Shown piece by piece: positions 30,344 to 39,030 of a stretch of DNA of 64,000 nucleotides (position 1 is its first letter; every line of letters starts with the position of its first letter). The DNA lies in assembly GCF_004216755.1 (NCBI RefSeq), contig NZ_SGWZ01000001.1:372001-436000 (forward strand), given 5' to 3'. The position numbers and the translations under genes were made by a program. The notes beneath the pieces are model-generated. The model was not told the origin of the DNA. It saw only the letters and a list, made by a program, of their open reading frames with translations, and did not search any database. Source of the stretch: Kerstersia gyiorum (GTDB lineage Bacteria > Pseudomonadota > Gammaproteobacteria > Burkholderiales > Burkholderiaceae_B).

Positions 30344-30685
30344 TTATGACTCAAGGGGCCGGCTGGCCTTTTCTTCCAGGCCGGAGAGGCCTTCGCGGCG
30401 CGCCAGCTCCGCAAGTACGTCTTCCGGACGCTTGCCATAATATGTTAGCGCTACCAGGCTGTGATACCAAAGGTCTGCGGTTTCGTAGACCAGTTTTTCG
30501 GCGTCATTGTCCTTGGCGGCCATGACGACTTCCGTGGCTTCTTCGCCGATTTTCTTCAGGAAAGCATCCGGGCCCTTGTGGAGCAGCTTGGCAGTGTAGG
30601 AGCTGGCCGGGTCGCCACCGTGGGCGGGCAAGCGGCTTTCCAGGGTGTCTGCCAGGCGGCGCAGGATTTCGGATGCGTTGTTCAT
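30344..30685 (-). CDS. hisE: Phosphoribosyl-ATP diphosphatase
   Basis: 113 residues. MNNASEILRRLADTLESRLP, SYTAKLLHKGPDAFLKKIGE then EATEVVMAAKDND and YETADLWYHSLVALTYYG are the all-helical MazG-like HisE fold with its acidic metal-binding residues. It hydrolyses PR-ATP to PR-AMP and pyrophosphate, step 2 of histidine synthesis. The start overlaps hisI by four bases. The frame is open further upstream, but that is hisI in another frame. Confidence 0.96.
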   Translation of the reverse strand: MNNASEILRRLADTLESRLPAHGGDPASSYTAKLLHKGPDAFLKKIGEEATEVVMAAKDNDAEKLVYETADLWYHSLVALTYYGKRPEDVLAELARREGLSGLEEKASRPLES

Positions 30686-31092
30686 GAGTGATAGATGTCG
30701 TCGGGGTTTTTCAGTACGGGGTCGGTCGTGACCCAGCGTGCCTGATCGTCCTGGCCTTCCAGGCGTTGGTAGAAGCAGCTTTCCCTGCCGGTGTGGCAGG
30801 CGATGCCACCATGCTGTTCCACCTGCAGCAGGATGACGTCGTTGTCGCAATCCAGCCGGATTTCCCGCACATGCTGGGTATGGCCGGAAGATTCTCCCTT
30901 GCGCCACAGCTTGTTGCGCGAACGAGACCAGTATACGGCGACCCCGGTCGCGACGGTTTCGCTCAGGGACGCCTGGTTCATCCAGGCGAACATCAGGATA
31001 CGGCCAGTGGCGGCATCCTGGGCGATGGCAGGGATCAGGCCTTGCTCGTCGAAGGCCACCTGGGCCAGCCAGGCGGGTAATTGCGTGCTCAT
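30682..31092 (-). CDS. hisI: Phosphoribosyl-AMP cyclohydrolase
   Basis: 136 residues. AFDEQGLIPAIAQDAATGRI, MFAWMNQASLSETVATGVAV and WRKGESSGHTQHVREIRLDC are HisI hallmarks; DCDNDVILLQVEQHGGIACH carries the zinc-binding cysteines and GRESCFY the last one. Step 3 of histidine synthesis. Separate from HisE, as in most betaproteobacteria. It overlaps hisF by four bases. Confidence 0.96.
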   Translation of the reverse strand: MSTQLPAWLAQVAFDEQGLIPAIAQDAATGRILMFAWMNQASLSETVATGVAVYWSRSRNKLWRKGESSGHTQHVREIRLDCDNDVILLQVEQHGGIACHTGRESCFYQRLEGQDDQARWVTTDPVLKNPDDIYHS

Positions 31093-31907
31093 GGGCGTGC
31101 CTCCAGGCGGACAGGGATGCCGCGTTCGGCCAGGTAGGCCTTGGCTTCGCCGACGGTATGCTGGCCATAGTGGAAAATGCTGGCGGCAAGCACGGCGCTG
31201 GCGCCGCCTTCGGTGAGGCCATCGGCCAGATCCTGCAGGCCACCCACGCCGCCGGATGCGATGACGGGGACCGGCACAGCATCGGAGACGGCGCGGGTCA
31301 GGGCCAGGTCGAAGCCGGAACGGGTGCCGTCGCGGTCCATGCTGGTCAGCAGGATTTCACCGGCGCCGTAGCTTGCCATCCGACGCGCCCATTCGACGAC
31401 ATCCAGGCCGGTGGCCTTGCGGCCGCCATGGCTGTAAACCTCCCAGCGCGGCGTGCCATCCGCCGCATCCGGTGCGCGCCGGGCATCTATGGCCACGACG
31501 ATGCATTGCGAGCCGTGGTAATCGGCGGCATCGCGTACCAGTTCGGGGTTGGTGATGGCGGCGCTGTTGATCGACACCTTGTCGGCGCCGGCATTGAGCA
31601 GGCGCTGGATATCGGCAACCACGCGCACGCCGCCGCCAACCGTCAGCGGGATAAAGACCTGCGATGCGACCTGCTCGATGATGGGCAGGATCAGGTCGCG
31701 GCCGTCGCTGGTGGCGGTGATGTCGAGGAAGGTCAGTTCGTCAGCGCCTTGGGCGTCATAGCGGCGGGCGATTTCGACGGGGTCGCCGGCATCGACCAGG
31801 TTGACGAAGTTGACCCCCTTGACCACGCGCCCGGCGGTGACATCCAGGCAGGGGATGATGCGGCGCGTCAGGCCGCTGGCGGCGCTGGAGGAGGTGTCCG
31901 CGCTCAT
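31089..31907 (-). CDS. hisF: Imidazole glycerol phosphate synthase, cyclase subunit
   Basis: 272 residues, a (beta/alpha)8 barrel. The catalytic Asp lies in RIIPCLDVTAGRVVKGVNFV and the second near VVAIDARRAP. EILLTSMDRDGTRSGFDLAL and VPVIASGGVGGLQDLADGL are phosphate-binding loops. It uses ammonia from HisH to form IGP and AICAR. Overlaps hisA by four bases. Confidence 0.97.
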   Translation of the reverse strand: MSADTSSSAASGLTRRIIPCLDVTAGRVVKGVNFVNLVDAGDPVEIARRYDAQGADELTFLDITATSDGRDLILPIIEQVASQVFIPLTVGGGVRVVADIQRLLNAGADKVSINSAAITNPELVRDAADYHGSQCIVVAIDARRAPDAADGTPRWEVYSHGGRKATGLDVVEWARRMASYGAGEILLTSMDRDGTRSGFDLALTRAVSDAVPVPVIASGGVGGLQDLADGLTEGGASAVLAASIFHYGQHTVGEAKAYLAERGIPVRLEARP

Positions 31908-32644
31908 GGCTGAAGTTCGTCGGCCAGGTCCTGGGCGGCGGCGAAGTCCAGGGTGCCTTCATAGATGCTGCGGCCCAGGATCACGCCGGAGACGCCTTCC
32001 TGCTCGACGGCGCACAGCGCTTCGATGTCGGTCAGGTCGGTGACGCCGCCGGAGGCGATGACGGGGATGCGCACGCTGTTGGCCAGGCGTACCGTGGCTT
32101 CGATGTTCACGCCGGAGAGCATGCCATCGCGGCCGATATCGGTATAGATGATGGCTTCGCAGCCATAATCCTCGAATTTGCGTGCAAGATCGACGACGTT
32201 CTGGCCAGTAAGCTTGCTCCAGCCGTCAGTGGCAACCTTGCCGTCCTTGGCGTCCAGGCCGACGATCACGCTGCCCGGGAAGGCGCTGCAGGCGTCTTGC
32301 AGGAAGCCGGGATTCTTGACGGCGGCCGTACCGATGATGACGTAGCGGATACCGAAGTCCAGGTAACGCTCGATGGTGTCCAGGTCGCGGATGCCACCAC
32401 CGATTTGCACCGGAATCTCGTCGCCGACGGCCTTGACGATGGCGCGGATGGAGGCTTCGTTGCGCGGTTTGCCCGCGACTGCCCCGTTCAGGTCGACCAG
32501 ATGCAGGCGGCGTGCGCCCTGATCCAGCCAGTGCTGTGCCTGGGCGGCGGGTTCCGTGGAGAAGACGGTGGCGTCATCGAGATCGCCTTGGCGCAAGCGG
32601 ACGCATTGGCCGTCTTTGAGGTCGATGGCGGGGATCAGCAGCAT
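31904..32644 (-). CDS. hisA: ProFAR isomerase
   Basis: 246 residues, (beta/alpha)8 barrel. MLLIPAIDLKDGQCVRLRQG starts the barrel with the catalytic Asp8; YTDIGRDGMLSGVNIEATVR carries the second catalytic Asp, and VPVIASGG-type phosphate loop is seen as IPVIASGGVTDLTDIEALC. Isomerises ProFAR to PRFAR. 57 bp downstream of hisH. Confidence 0.97.
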   Translation of the reverse strand: MLLIPAIDLKDGQCVRLRQGDLDDATVFSTEPAAQAQHWLDQGARRLHLVDLNGAVAGKPRNEASIRAIVKAVGDEIPVQIGGGIRDLDTIERYLDFGIRYVIIGTAAVKNPGFLQDACSAFPGSVIVGLDAKDGKVATDGWSKLTGQNVVDLARKFEDYGCEAIIYTDIGRDGMLSGVNIEATVRLANSVRIPVIASGGVTDLTDIEALCAVEQEGVSGVILGRSIYEGTLDFAAAQDLADELQP

Positions 32645-32701
32645 GATGTCAGAAGTAATGTAGGGAAGTGGGCAGGGCGCGAGCGCTGCGCCCGTCTTGG
32701 T

Positions 32702-33367
32702 TCAAGGTTTCCAGTCTACAAAATTGCGGTAAAGACGCAAGCCCGGTGCCGCGCTTTTTTCTGGATGGAACTGCACTGCGAACAGATTCTCACGGGCGAC
32801 GGCGCAGGTAAAGCGCAGGCCGTATTCGCTGCTGCCCGCGATCAGCGCGGCGTCAGCGGGTACTGCGTAATAACTATGGACGAAATAGAATGCGGTCTGG
32901 TCGGCAATGCCCGCCCAGAGCGGGTGCGGGCGCTCCTGGCGCACCGGGTTCCAGCCCATGTGCGGGACTTTCAGGGCATCGTGCGCCTGGGGTGCGCGGG
33001 GCTGGCCGTCCAGCGGCGCGGCAAAGCCGGCGCCCTGGAAGCGGCGCACCTTGCCGGGCAGCAGACCCAGGCCGGGCGTGTTGCCTTCTTCGCTGTGCTC
33101 GAACAGCATTTGCTCGCCCACGCAGACACCCAGCAGCGGCTTGTTGCGTGCCGCGCGCAGGACGGCATCCAGCAGGCCGGATTGTTCCAGTGTGCGCATA
33201 CAGTCGGGCATGGCACCCTGGCCGGGAAAGACGATGCGGTCGGCGGCGTCGATGGCAGCGGCCTGGTTGCATATCTGGATATCCGCGTCCGGCGCGGCAT
33301 GGCGCAAGGCACGGGCGACGGAATGGAAATTGCCCATGCCGTAATCAACGATGGCGATCGTATTCAC
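32702..33367 (-). CDS. hisH: Imidazole glycerol phosphate synthase, glutaminase subunit
   Basis: 221 residues, class I glutamine amidotransferase. The nucleophile Cys is in LLGVCVGEQMLFEHS and the His-Glu pair in LFAVQFHPEKSAAPGL. The oxyanion loop reads DRIVFPGQGAMPDCM. Provides ammonia to HisF. It is 61 bp downstream of hisB. Confidence 0.96.
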   Translation of the reverse strand: MNTIAIVDYGMGNFHSVARALRHAAPDADIQICNQAAAIDAADRIVFPGQGAMPDCMRTLEQSGLLDAVLRAARNKPLLGVCVGEQMLFEHSEEGNTPGLGLLPGKVRRFQGAGFAAPLDGQPRAPQAHDALKVPHMGWNPVRQERPHPLWAGIADQTAFYFVHSYYAVPADAALIAGSSEYGLRFTCAVARENLFAVQFHPEKSAAPGLRLYRNFVDWKP

Positions 33368-33428
33368 GAGTCAGTTGGCCGGTTGAGAGTGGAATGTACT
33401 GACGCCGCCAAGCGCGGCGCCATATTTT

Positions 33429-34016
33429 TTACAGGACGCCCTTGGTCGAGGGAATCACGCCTGCGCTGCGTTCATCGGCTTCCAGGGCCATGCGCAGCGC
33501 GCGGCCACAGGCCTTGAAAACGGTTTCGCACTGGTGGTGGGCGTTTTCGCCGCGCAGATTGTCTATGTGCAGGGTAATGCCGGCATGGTTGACCAGGCCC
33601 TGGAAGAACTCGCGCGCAAGGTCGACGTCGAAATTGCCGATGCGGGCGCGGGTATAGGGCACATGGTAGAACAGCCCCGGGCGCCCGGAGAAGTCGACCA
33701 CGACGCGCGACAGGGCTTCGTCCAGCGGGACATAGGCATGGCCGTAGCGGCGTATGCCTTTCTTGTCGCCGACGGCTTGTGCGAAGGCCTGGCCCAGCGT
33801 GATGCCGACGTCTTCCACGGTGTGGTGGTCGTCGATATGCAGGTCGCCGTCGGCCTTGATGTCAAGGTCGATCAGGCCATGGCGGACGATCTGGTCCAGC
33901 ATGTGGTCGAAGAAAGGAACCCCGGTATCGAGATTGCCCTTGCCGGTGCCATCGAGGTTGACGGCCACGCGGATGCGGGTTTCGTTGGTGTTGCGGGTAA
34001 TTTCGGCGGTACGCAT
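33429..34016 (-). CDS. hisB: Imidazoleglycerol-phosphate dehydratase
   Basis: 195 residues, monofunctional form without a HisB-N phosphatase domain. The metal-binding motif DLHIDDHHTVEDVGITLG and NLRGENAHHQCETVFKACGR with its second His pair are clear. ATG 34016 gives the family start (MRTAEITRNTNETRIRV); an open extension reaches hisD and is not conserved. It lies only 28 bp after hisD, leaving no room for the hisC usually found there. Confidence 0.96.
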   Translation of the reverse strand: MRTAEITRNTNETRIRVAVNLDGTGKGNLDTGVPFFDHMLDQIVRHGLIDLDIKADGDLHIDDHHTVEDVGITLGQAFAQAVGDKKGIRRYGHAYVPLDEALSRVVVDFSGRPGLFYHVPYTRARIGNFDVDLAREFFQGLVNHAGITLHIDNLRGENAHHQCETVFKACGRALRMALEADERSAGVIPSTKGVL

Positions 34017-34044
34017 GGCACTCGTGCTGGACAAAAGCAGGAAA

Positions 34045-35367
34045 TCAGGAAGAACTGGAGCCGGGCTCCAGGCGGTAGCGGGCGCTGCCTGCATGGGCGG
34101 GCAGGCCTTCGCCGTCGGCCAGGCTGGCAGCCAGCGGCCCCAGGGTCTGGGCACCGGCATGGGAAACCTGGATGATGCTGGAGCGCTTCTGGAAGTCGTA
34201 GACACCCAGCGGCGACGAGAACCGGGCCGTGCGCGAGGTGGGCAGTACGTGGTTCGGGCCGGCGCAGTAGTCGCCCAGCGATTCGGAGCTGTAGCGGCCC
34301 AGGAACATGGCGCCGGCATGGCGGATGCGGTCAGCCCAGAATTCGGGATTTTCGGTAGAAATTTCCAGGTGCTCGGCGGCGATGTCATTGGCGATCGCAC
34401 AGGCCTGTTCCAGGTCCTGCACGAGGATCAGCGCACCACGGCCGGAAAGACTCTTGCGGATGATCTCGGCGCGCGGCATGGTGGGCAGCAGGCGCTCGAT
34501 GGCGGCGGCGACTTCATCCAGGTAGGCGGCGCTGGGGCACAGCAGGATGGCTTGCGCCAGTTCGTCATGCTCGGCTTGCGAGAACAGGTCCATGGCGATC
34601 CAGTCCGCAGGCGTGGTGCCGTCGCAGATGATCAGGATCTCGCTGGGGCCGGCGATCATGTCGATGCCCACGGTGCCGAAGACCCGGCGCTTGGCGGCGG
34701 CGACATAGGCGTTGCCTGGTCCGGTGATCTTGTCCACGGGTGCGATGGCGGCGGTACCGTAGGCCAGCGCGGCGACAGCTTGGGCGCCGCCGATGGCCCA
34801 GACGCGGTCGACATCGGCGATGGCTGCCGCAGCCAGGACCAGCGGGTTGCGCTGGCCGTCTGGCGTGGGCGTGACGATGACGAGGTCCGGCACGCCGGCA
34901 ACCTTGGCCGGAATGGCGTTCATCAGAACCGATGACGGGTAGGCGGCCTTGCCGCCCGGTACGTACAGGCCGACGCGGTCCAGCGGCGTGATCTTCTGGC
35001 CCAGGCGGGTGCCATCGGTCTCGGTGTAGGACCAGCTCTCGCCGCGCTGCTTCTCGTGGTAGACCCGGATGCGCTCGGCGGCGGCTTCCAGCGCAGCGCG
35101 CTGGTCGGGCGGCAGGCTGTCGCGTGCGGCGATCAGGTCGGCACGCGGGATTTCCAGTTCGGCAACGCTGTCTGCGGCGACGCGATCGAAACGGCGGGTA
35201 TATTCCAGCAGGGCGGCATCACCGCGCAGGCGCACGTCTTCCAGGATGTCCCGGGTCGTGTTTTCGATGGCAGCATCCTGGGAGGCTTCGAAAGCAAGCA
35301 GCGTGCGCAGGCGGCTCCGGAAGTCCGGAGAGCGGTAGTCTAGGCGATTGATCACGGTATCGGACAC
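34045..35367 (-). CDS. hisD: Histidinol dehydrogenase
   Basis: 440 residues. ITGPGNAYVAAAKRRVFGTV, DMIAGPSEILIICDGTTPAD and the C-terminal zinc-site segment YCAGPNHVLPTSRTARFSSP mark HisD, which oxidises histidinol to histidine in two NAD-dependent steps. In Bordetella-like clusters hisG lies directly upstream and hisC follows; here an acyl desaturase lies upstream and hisB follows. Confidence 0.97.
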   Translation of the reverse strand: MSDTVINRLDYRSPDFRSRLRTLLAFEASQDAAIENTTRDILEDVRLRGDAALLEYTRRFDRVAADSVAELEIPRADLIAARDSLPPDQRAALEAAAERIRVYHEKQRGESWSYTETDGTRLGQKITPLDRVGLYVPGGKAAYPSSVLMNAIPAKVAGVPDLVIVTPTPDGQRNPLVLAAAAIADVDRVWAIGGAQAVAALAYGTAAIAPVDKITGPGNAYVAAAKRRVFGTVGIDMIAGPSEILIICDGTTPADWIAMDLFSQAEHDELAQAILLCPSAAYLDEVAAAIERLLPTMPRAEIIRKSLSGRGALILVQDLEQACAIANDIAAEHLEISTENPEFWADRIRHAGAMFLGRYSSESLGDYCAGPNHVLPTSRTARFSSPLGVYDFQKRSSIIQVSHAGAQTLGPLAASLADGEGLPAHAGSARYRLEPGSSSS

Positions 35368-35444
35368 AGCAGTTGGTGAACATCAACCGCTAGAGTATAA
35401 GCCGCAGCGGCAGGCGCTGCGGCGCTTGGGAGCAAGTTGGGCGT

Positions 35445-36527
35445 TTATTTTGCGTCAAAGGCAGGTTGTGGCGCGCCCTTGAAGTCCAGCCAGCGTTTGT
35501 TGGCGTAGTCGTACAGCTTGCAGTGGCGTGCGCACTTGAAGTACCAGCGCCAGGAGAAGTACTGGATGACAATGCGGCCGGGCAGCATCTCTTCCAGGCG
35601 CTTCTGGGCTTCGGGCAGGCGGTACAGCGGGATGCTCATGTCCACGTGGTGCGCGGTATGGACCATGATGTTATGCAGCAGGCGCCGGCCGAAATACTTG
35701 AAGGTCAGGTGGACGGTGGTGGAAACGAAGGGCTGCGAGGCGGCCCATTCTTCCTTGTTTTCGTACCACTCGATTTCCGGATGGGTGTGCTGGATGTAAA
35801 TCACCATGCCGATCATGCCGTTCCAGAAGATGAACGGGACGACAAAGCCGGCGAACAGCGTGAGCCACACGGATTGCTGGGTGGCGATGGCGGCCCAGAC
35901 CAGCGCGCCGATCCATAGGGCGGCGGCCACGGTGACGAGAATGCCGTCCAGGATGAAGACGCGCCGGCGCGTCGGCATTTCCTTCCTGCTGGGGAAATAC
36001 ATGCGGCGCCACCAGGTTTCCACCAGGTAGTAGAGCCACGGGCACCAGCCGCTGCGGTACAGGCGTTCGAGGATGCGCTGGCCGCGGCTCATGGCCTTGT
36101 ATTCCTCGACTGTCTTGGGGCACCAGACGAAGTCGAAACCCTTGAGGTTGGAATAGCCGTGGTGCACCACGTTATGGCCGACGTCCCACAGGCTGTAGGG
36201 GGTCAGCGACGGCAGGAACAGCAGGCGTCCCAGCCAGCGGTTCAGGCGACGGTGGTCAGTGAAGGATTGGTGGCAGGCGTCGTGCCCCAGGATGAACAGG
36301 CGGCCGATGATGAAACCGGTCACCATGCCCATCACGATCTTCATGATGGGGTTTTCGAACCACACCGTGGAGGCGATCGCCAGGCCGTAGATGAGGAATT
36401 CGAAAACAGTAAGAAGTAGCGCAAACGCGGTGGAGCGCTTGGCGAAGGGGGTCGTCCAGCTACGGATGATCTTGCGGTGCGGGAGCGGTTCGTCGGGTGC
36501 CAGGGGCGTCGTATTTGTTGCGGTCAC
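35445..36527 (-). CDS. Membrane fatty acid desaturase inside the his cluster
   Basis: 360 residues from GTG 36527, the likely start (VTATNTTPLAPDEPLPHRKI); the longer frame upstream has no conserved sequence. Three histidine boxes are present: GHDACHQ, GHNVVHHG and HTAHHVD, with four hydrophobic segments between (FALLLTVFEFLIYGLAIAST, MKIVMGMVTGFIIGRLFILG, LVTVAAALWIGALVWAAIAT, AGFVVPFIFWNGMIGMVIYI). The family uses a di-iron centre to desaturate lipid acyl chains. It is 77 bp before hisD on the same strand. No link to histidine synthesis is known. Confidence 0.9.
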   Translation of the reverse strand: MTATNTTPLAPDEPLPHRKIIRSWTTPFAKRSTAFALLLTVFEFLIYGLAIASTVWFENPIMKIVMGMVTGFIIGRLFILGHDACHQSFTDHRRLNRWLGRLLFLPSLTPYSLWDVGHNVVHHGYSNLKGFDFVWCPKTVEEYKAMSRGQRILERLYRSGWCPWLYYLVETWWRRMYFPSRKEMPTRRRVFILDGILVTVAAALWIGALVWAAIATQQSVWLTLFAGFVVPFIFWNGMIGMVIYIQHTHPEIEWYENKEEWAASQPFVSTTVHLTFKYFGRRLLHNIMVHTAHHVDMSIPLYRLPEAQKRLEEMLPGRIVIQYFSWRWYFKCARHCKLYDYANKRWLDFKGAPQPAFDAK

Positions 36528-36824
36528 AGGCTGCTTGCAGAAAAAAAAGAAACAGGCAGAAGACCTGGTATGCGCGATGGCGCCGCGCCGATACTGGGCG
36601 CGCCTGTCTCCTGGACGAATGCCGGCCATGTGGCACATGGCACGCAAGGCCATGTGACAGGAGAAGATAACAGTCGTAAATGACCGTTACATGTCAACCC
36701 GAGGCGGCCGGCAACGGGCCCCATTGTACGCTGTACGGTTGTTTCCTGTCGAAAAGCTGAAAGCTGGGATGGTATTCCACGCCTGCTCGTCCCGTTGGAC
36801 GGGGGCGGTAGGCGTGGATGGGGT

Positions 36825-37508
36825 TCAGGCCGGCAGGCTGGCGTGCGCGAAGGCATCCAGCAGGGGTTGCAGCCGGGCGCCCCGGGTTTTGAGCGAGGCG
36901 CGGTTGACGATCAGGCGCGAGGATATCGGCATGACGTCTTCTACTGCAACCAGGTTGTTGGCACGCAGCGTGCCGCCGGTGGATACCAGGTCGACGATGG
37001 CGTCGGCCAGGCCGACCAGCGGCGCGAGTTCCATCGAGCCGTAGAGTTTGATGATGTCCACGTGCATGCCCTTGGCGGCAAAGTGCTCACGGGCGGCCTG
37101 GACATACTTGGTGGCCACGCGCAGGCGGGCGCCAGGGTGGATGGCCGCTGCGTAGTCGAAATCCTGGCGGACGGCCACGCAGAGCTTGCAGCGCGCGATG
37201 TTCAGGTCGATGGGCTGGTACAGGCCGCCGCCTTCATCATGGGCGCTGTGCTCGTACAGCACGTCCTTGCCGGCGATGCCGAAATCGGCCGCGCCATATT
37301 GGACATAGGTCGGGACATCGGACGCACGCACGATCAGCAGCCGCAGGGCGGGATCGCTGGTGGGCAGGATGAGCTTGCGGGATTTTTCGGGGTCTTCCGT
37401 GACTTCCACGCCGGCGGCCGCCAGCAGGGGCAGGGTTTCCTCGAAAATGCGTCCTTTGGACAGGGCCAGTGTCAGGGTCTCGGTGGACGGGTTGGCTGCC
37501 TGGGTCAT
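36825..37508 (-). CDS. hisG: ATP phosphoribosyltransferase, short form
   Basis: 227 residues. LTLALSKGRIFEETLPLLAA, VRASDVPTYVQYGAADFGIA and the PRPP loop DLVSTGGTLRANNLVAVEDV are diagnostic. It lacks the C-terminal regulatory domain, so it belongs to the short HisG class, which needs the HisZ regulatory subunit; hisZ is not in the window. ATG 37508 overlaps the murA stop (ATGA). First committed step of histidine synthesis. Confidence 0.96.
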   Translation of the reverse strand: MTQAANPSTETLTLALSKGRIFEETLPLLAAAGVEVTEDPEKSRKLILPTSDPALRLLIVRASDVPTYVQYGAADFGIAGKDVLYEHSAHDEGGGLYQPIDLNIARCKLCVAVRQDFDYAAAIHPGARLRVATKYVQAAREHFAAKGMHVDIIKLYGSMELAPLVGLADAIVDLVSTGGTLRANNLVAVEDVMPISSRLIVNRASLKTRGARLQPLLDAFAHASLPA

Positions 37509-38776
37509 GCTGCTTCCTTGCTGCTGAGGCGCTGGATATTGGCGCCCAGCATACTGAGTTTTCTTTCCATTTTCTCGTAGCCGCGATCCAGGTGGTAGAT
37601 GCGGTCGATGATGGTTTCGCCTTCGGCGGCCAGGCCGGCGATGACCAGTCCGGCCGAGGCGCGCAGGTCGGTGGCCATGACATTGGCGCCCGAGAGGCGT
37701 TCGACGCCGTGCACCACGGCGGTATGGCCGTCGATGTCGATGTTGGCACCCAGGCGGCACAACTCCTGCACGTGCATGTAGCGGTTTTCGAAGATGGTCT
37801 CAACGATGACGGCCGTGCCGTTGGCAACCGTATTGAGCGCCATGATCTGCGCCTGCATGTCGGTTGCGAAGCCGGGATATTCCAGGGTGCGCACGCTGAC
37901 GGCAGTGGGGCGCCGCTCCATGCGGGCACGGATCCAGTCGGTGCCGGTTTCCAGCGCCAGGCCGGCTTCGGTCAGTTTGTCCAGTGTGGCGCCCATGGCG
38001 TCGGCGGCCGTGCCGCGCAGCATGACATCGCCACCGGTGGCGGCGACGGCGCACAGGAAGCTGCCGGCCTCGATGCGGTCCGGGGAAATGCTGTGGGTGG
38101 CGCCATGCAGTTTTTCCACGCCGTCGATGACGATGCGGTCGGTGCCGTGGCCGCTGATGCGGGCGCCCATTTTGATGAGCAGCTCGGCGAGATCCACGAT
38201 TTCAGGTTCGCGTGCGGCATTTTCCAGAATGGTGCGGCCTTCGGCCAGCACGGCCGCCATCAGCAGGTTCTCGGTGCCAGTGACCGTCACCATGTCGGTG
38301 CGGACCGTAGTGCCCTTCAGGCGCGAGGCGCGGGCGACCACGAAACCTTTTTCGATGCTGATGTCTGCGCCCAGCGCGGCCAGCCCCTTGATGTGCTGGT
38401 CCACTGGCCGCTGGCCGATGGCGCAGCCGCCGGGCAGGCTGACACGGGCTTCGCCGAAGCGCGTCAGCAGCGGGCCCAGCACCAGGATGGAGGCGCGCAT
38501 GGTCTTGACCAGTTCATAGGGCGCTTCCAGGCTGGTGATTTCACCGGCGTTCAGGGTGACGGTACTGGAGGCTGGATCGTGCGTGGTGCGCACGCCCAGG
38601 CGGTTGAGCAGCTTCAGCGTGGTGCTGATGTCATTGAGCGCCGGCACATTGTGCAGCGTGAGGGTATCTGCCGTCAGCAGACTGGCGCAGAGAATGGGCA
38701 GCGCGGCGTTCTTCGCGCCGGAAATCGTGATTTCGCCCTGCAGCCGGGTACCGCCTGTGATTCGGAGTTTGTCCAT
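37505..38776 (-). CDS. murA: UDP-N-acetylglucosamine 1-carboxyvinyltransferase
   Basis: 423 residues. MDKLRITGGTRLQGEITISG then AKNAALPILCASLL carries the catalytic Lys22. The fosfomycin-sensitive Cys is in VSLPGGCAIGQRPVDQHIKG, so the enzyme is expected to be of the drug-sensitive type. It transfers enolpyruvate from PEP to UDP-GlcNAc, the first committed step of peptidoglycan synthesis. One base separates it from ibaG, and it overlaps hisG. Confidence 0.98.
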   Translation of the reverse strand: MDKLRITGGTRLQGEITISGAKNAALPILCASLLTADTLTLHNVPALNDISTTLKLLNRLGVRTTHDPASSTVTLNAGEITSLEAPYELVKTMRASILVLGPLLTRFGEARVSLPGGCAIGQRPVDQHIKGLAALGADISIEKGFVVARASRLKGTTVRTDMVTVTGTENLLMAAVLAEGRTILENAAREPEIVDLAELLIKMGARISGHGTDRIVIDGVEKLHGATHSISPDRIEAGSFLCAVAATGGDVMLRGTAADAMGATLDKLTEAGLALETGTDWIRARMERRPTAVSVRTLEYPGFATDMQAQIMALNTVANGTAVIVETIFENRYMHVQELCRLGANIDIDGHTAVVHGVERLSGANVMATDLRASAGLVIAGLAAEGETIIDRIYHLDRGYEKMERKLSMLGANIQRLSSKEAA

Positions 38777-38777
38777 G

Positions 38778-39029
38778 TCAGTTCGCCTGGCGGGATGCGT
38801 ATTCCTGGGGAGTCAGTGTGCTCATCGACAGTGCGTGGATTTCAGCATGCATGCGCGTGCCCAGCGCCGCGTAGACGAGTTGGTGGCGGGCGATCAGGCG
38901 CTTGCCTGCGAAGGCTTCGCTGACGATGACGGCGTCGAAGTGCGAGCCATCGCCGCTGACTTCGATGTGCGTACAGGACAGGCCGTCAGTGATGTATTGC
39001 CGGACCTGTTCCGGGGTGGGCAGGGACAT
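38778..39029 (-). CDS. ibaG: BolA family protein (IbaG/YrbA type)
   Basis: 83 residues. LSCTHIEVSGDGSHFDAVIV, SEAFAGKRLIARHQLVYAAL and MHAEIHALSMSTLTPQEYAS match BolA/IbaG; the conserved His and Cys may coordinate Fe-S with a monothiol glutaredoxin. As in E. coli it is directly upstream of murA, and it follows the ABC exporter genes by one base. Confidence 0.92.
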   Translation of the reverse strand: MSLPTPEQVRQYITDGLSCTHIEVSGDGSHFDAVIVSEAFAGKRLIARHQLVYAALGTRMHAEIHALSMSTLTPQEYASRQAN

Positions 39030-39030
39030 A

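Noticed and set aside
33754..34935. Rightward open frame of nearly 400 codons opposite hisB/hisD
   Set aside because: Antisense shadow of two conserved histidine genes; no recognisable domain. The same holds for long frames opposite murA (37469-38923) and gltD/gltB (57371-59107).
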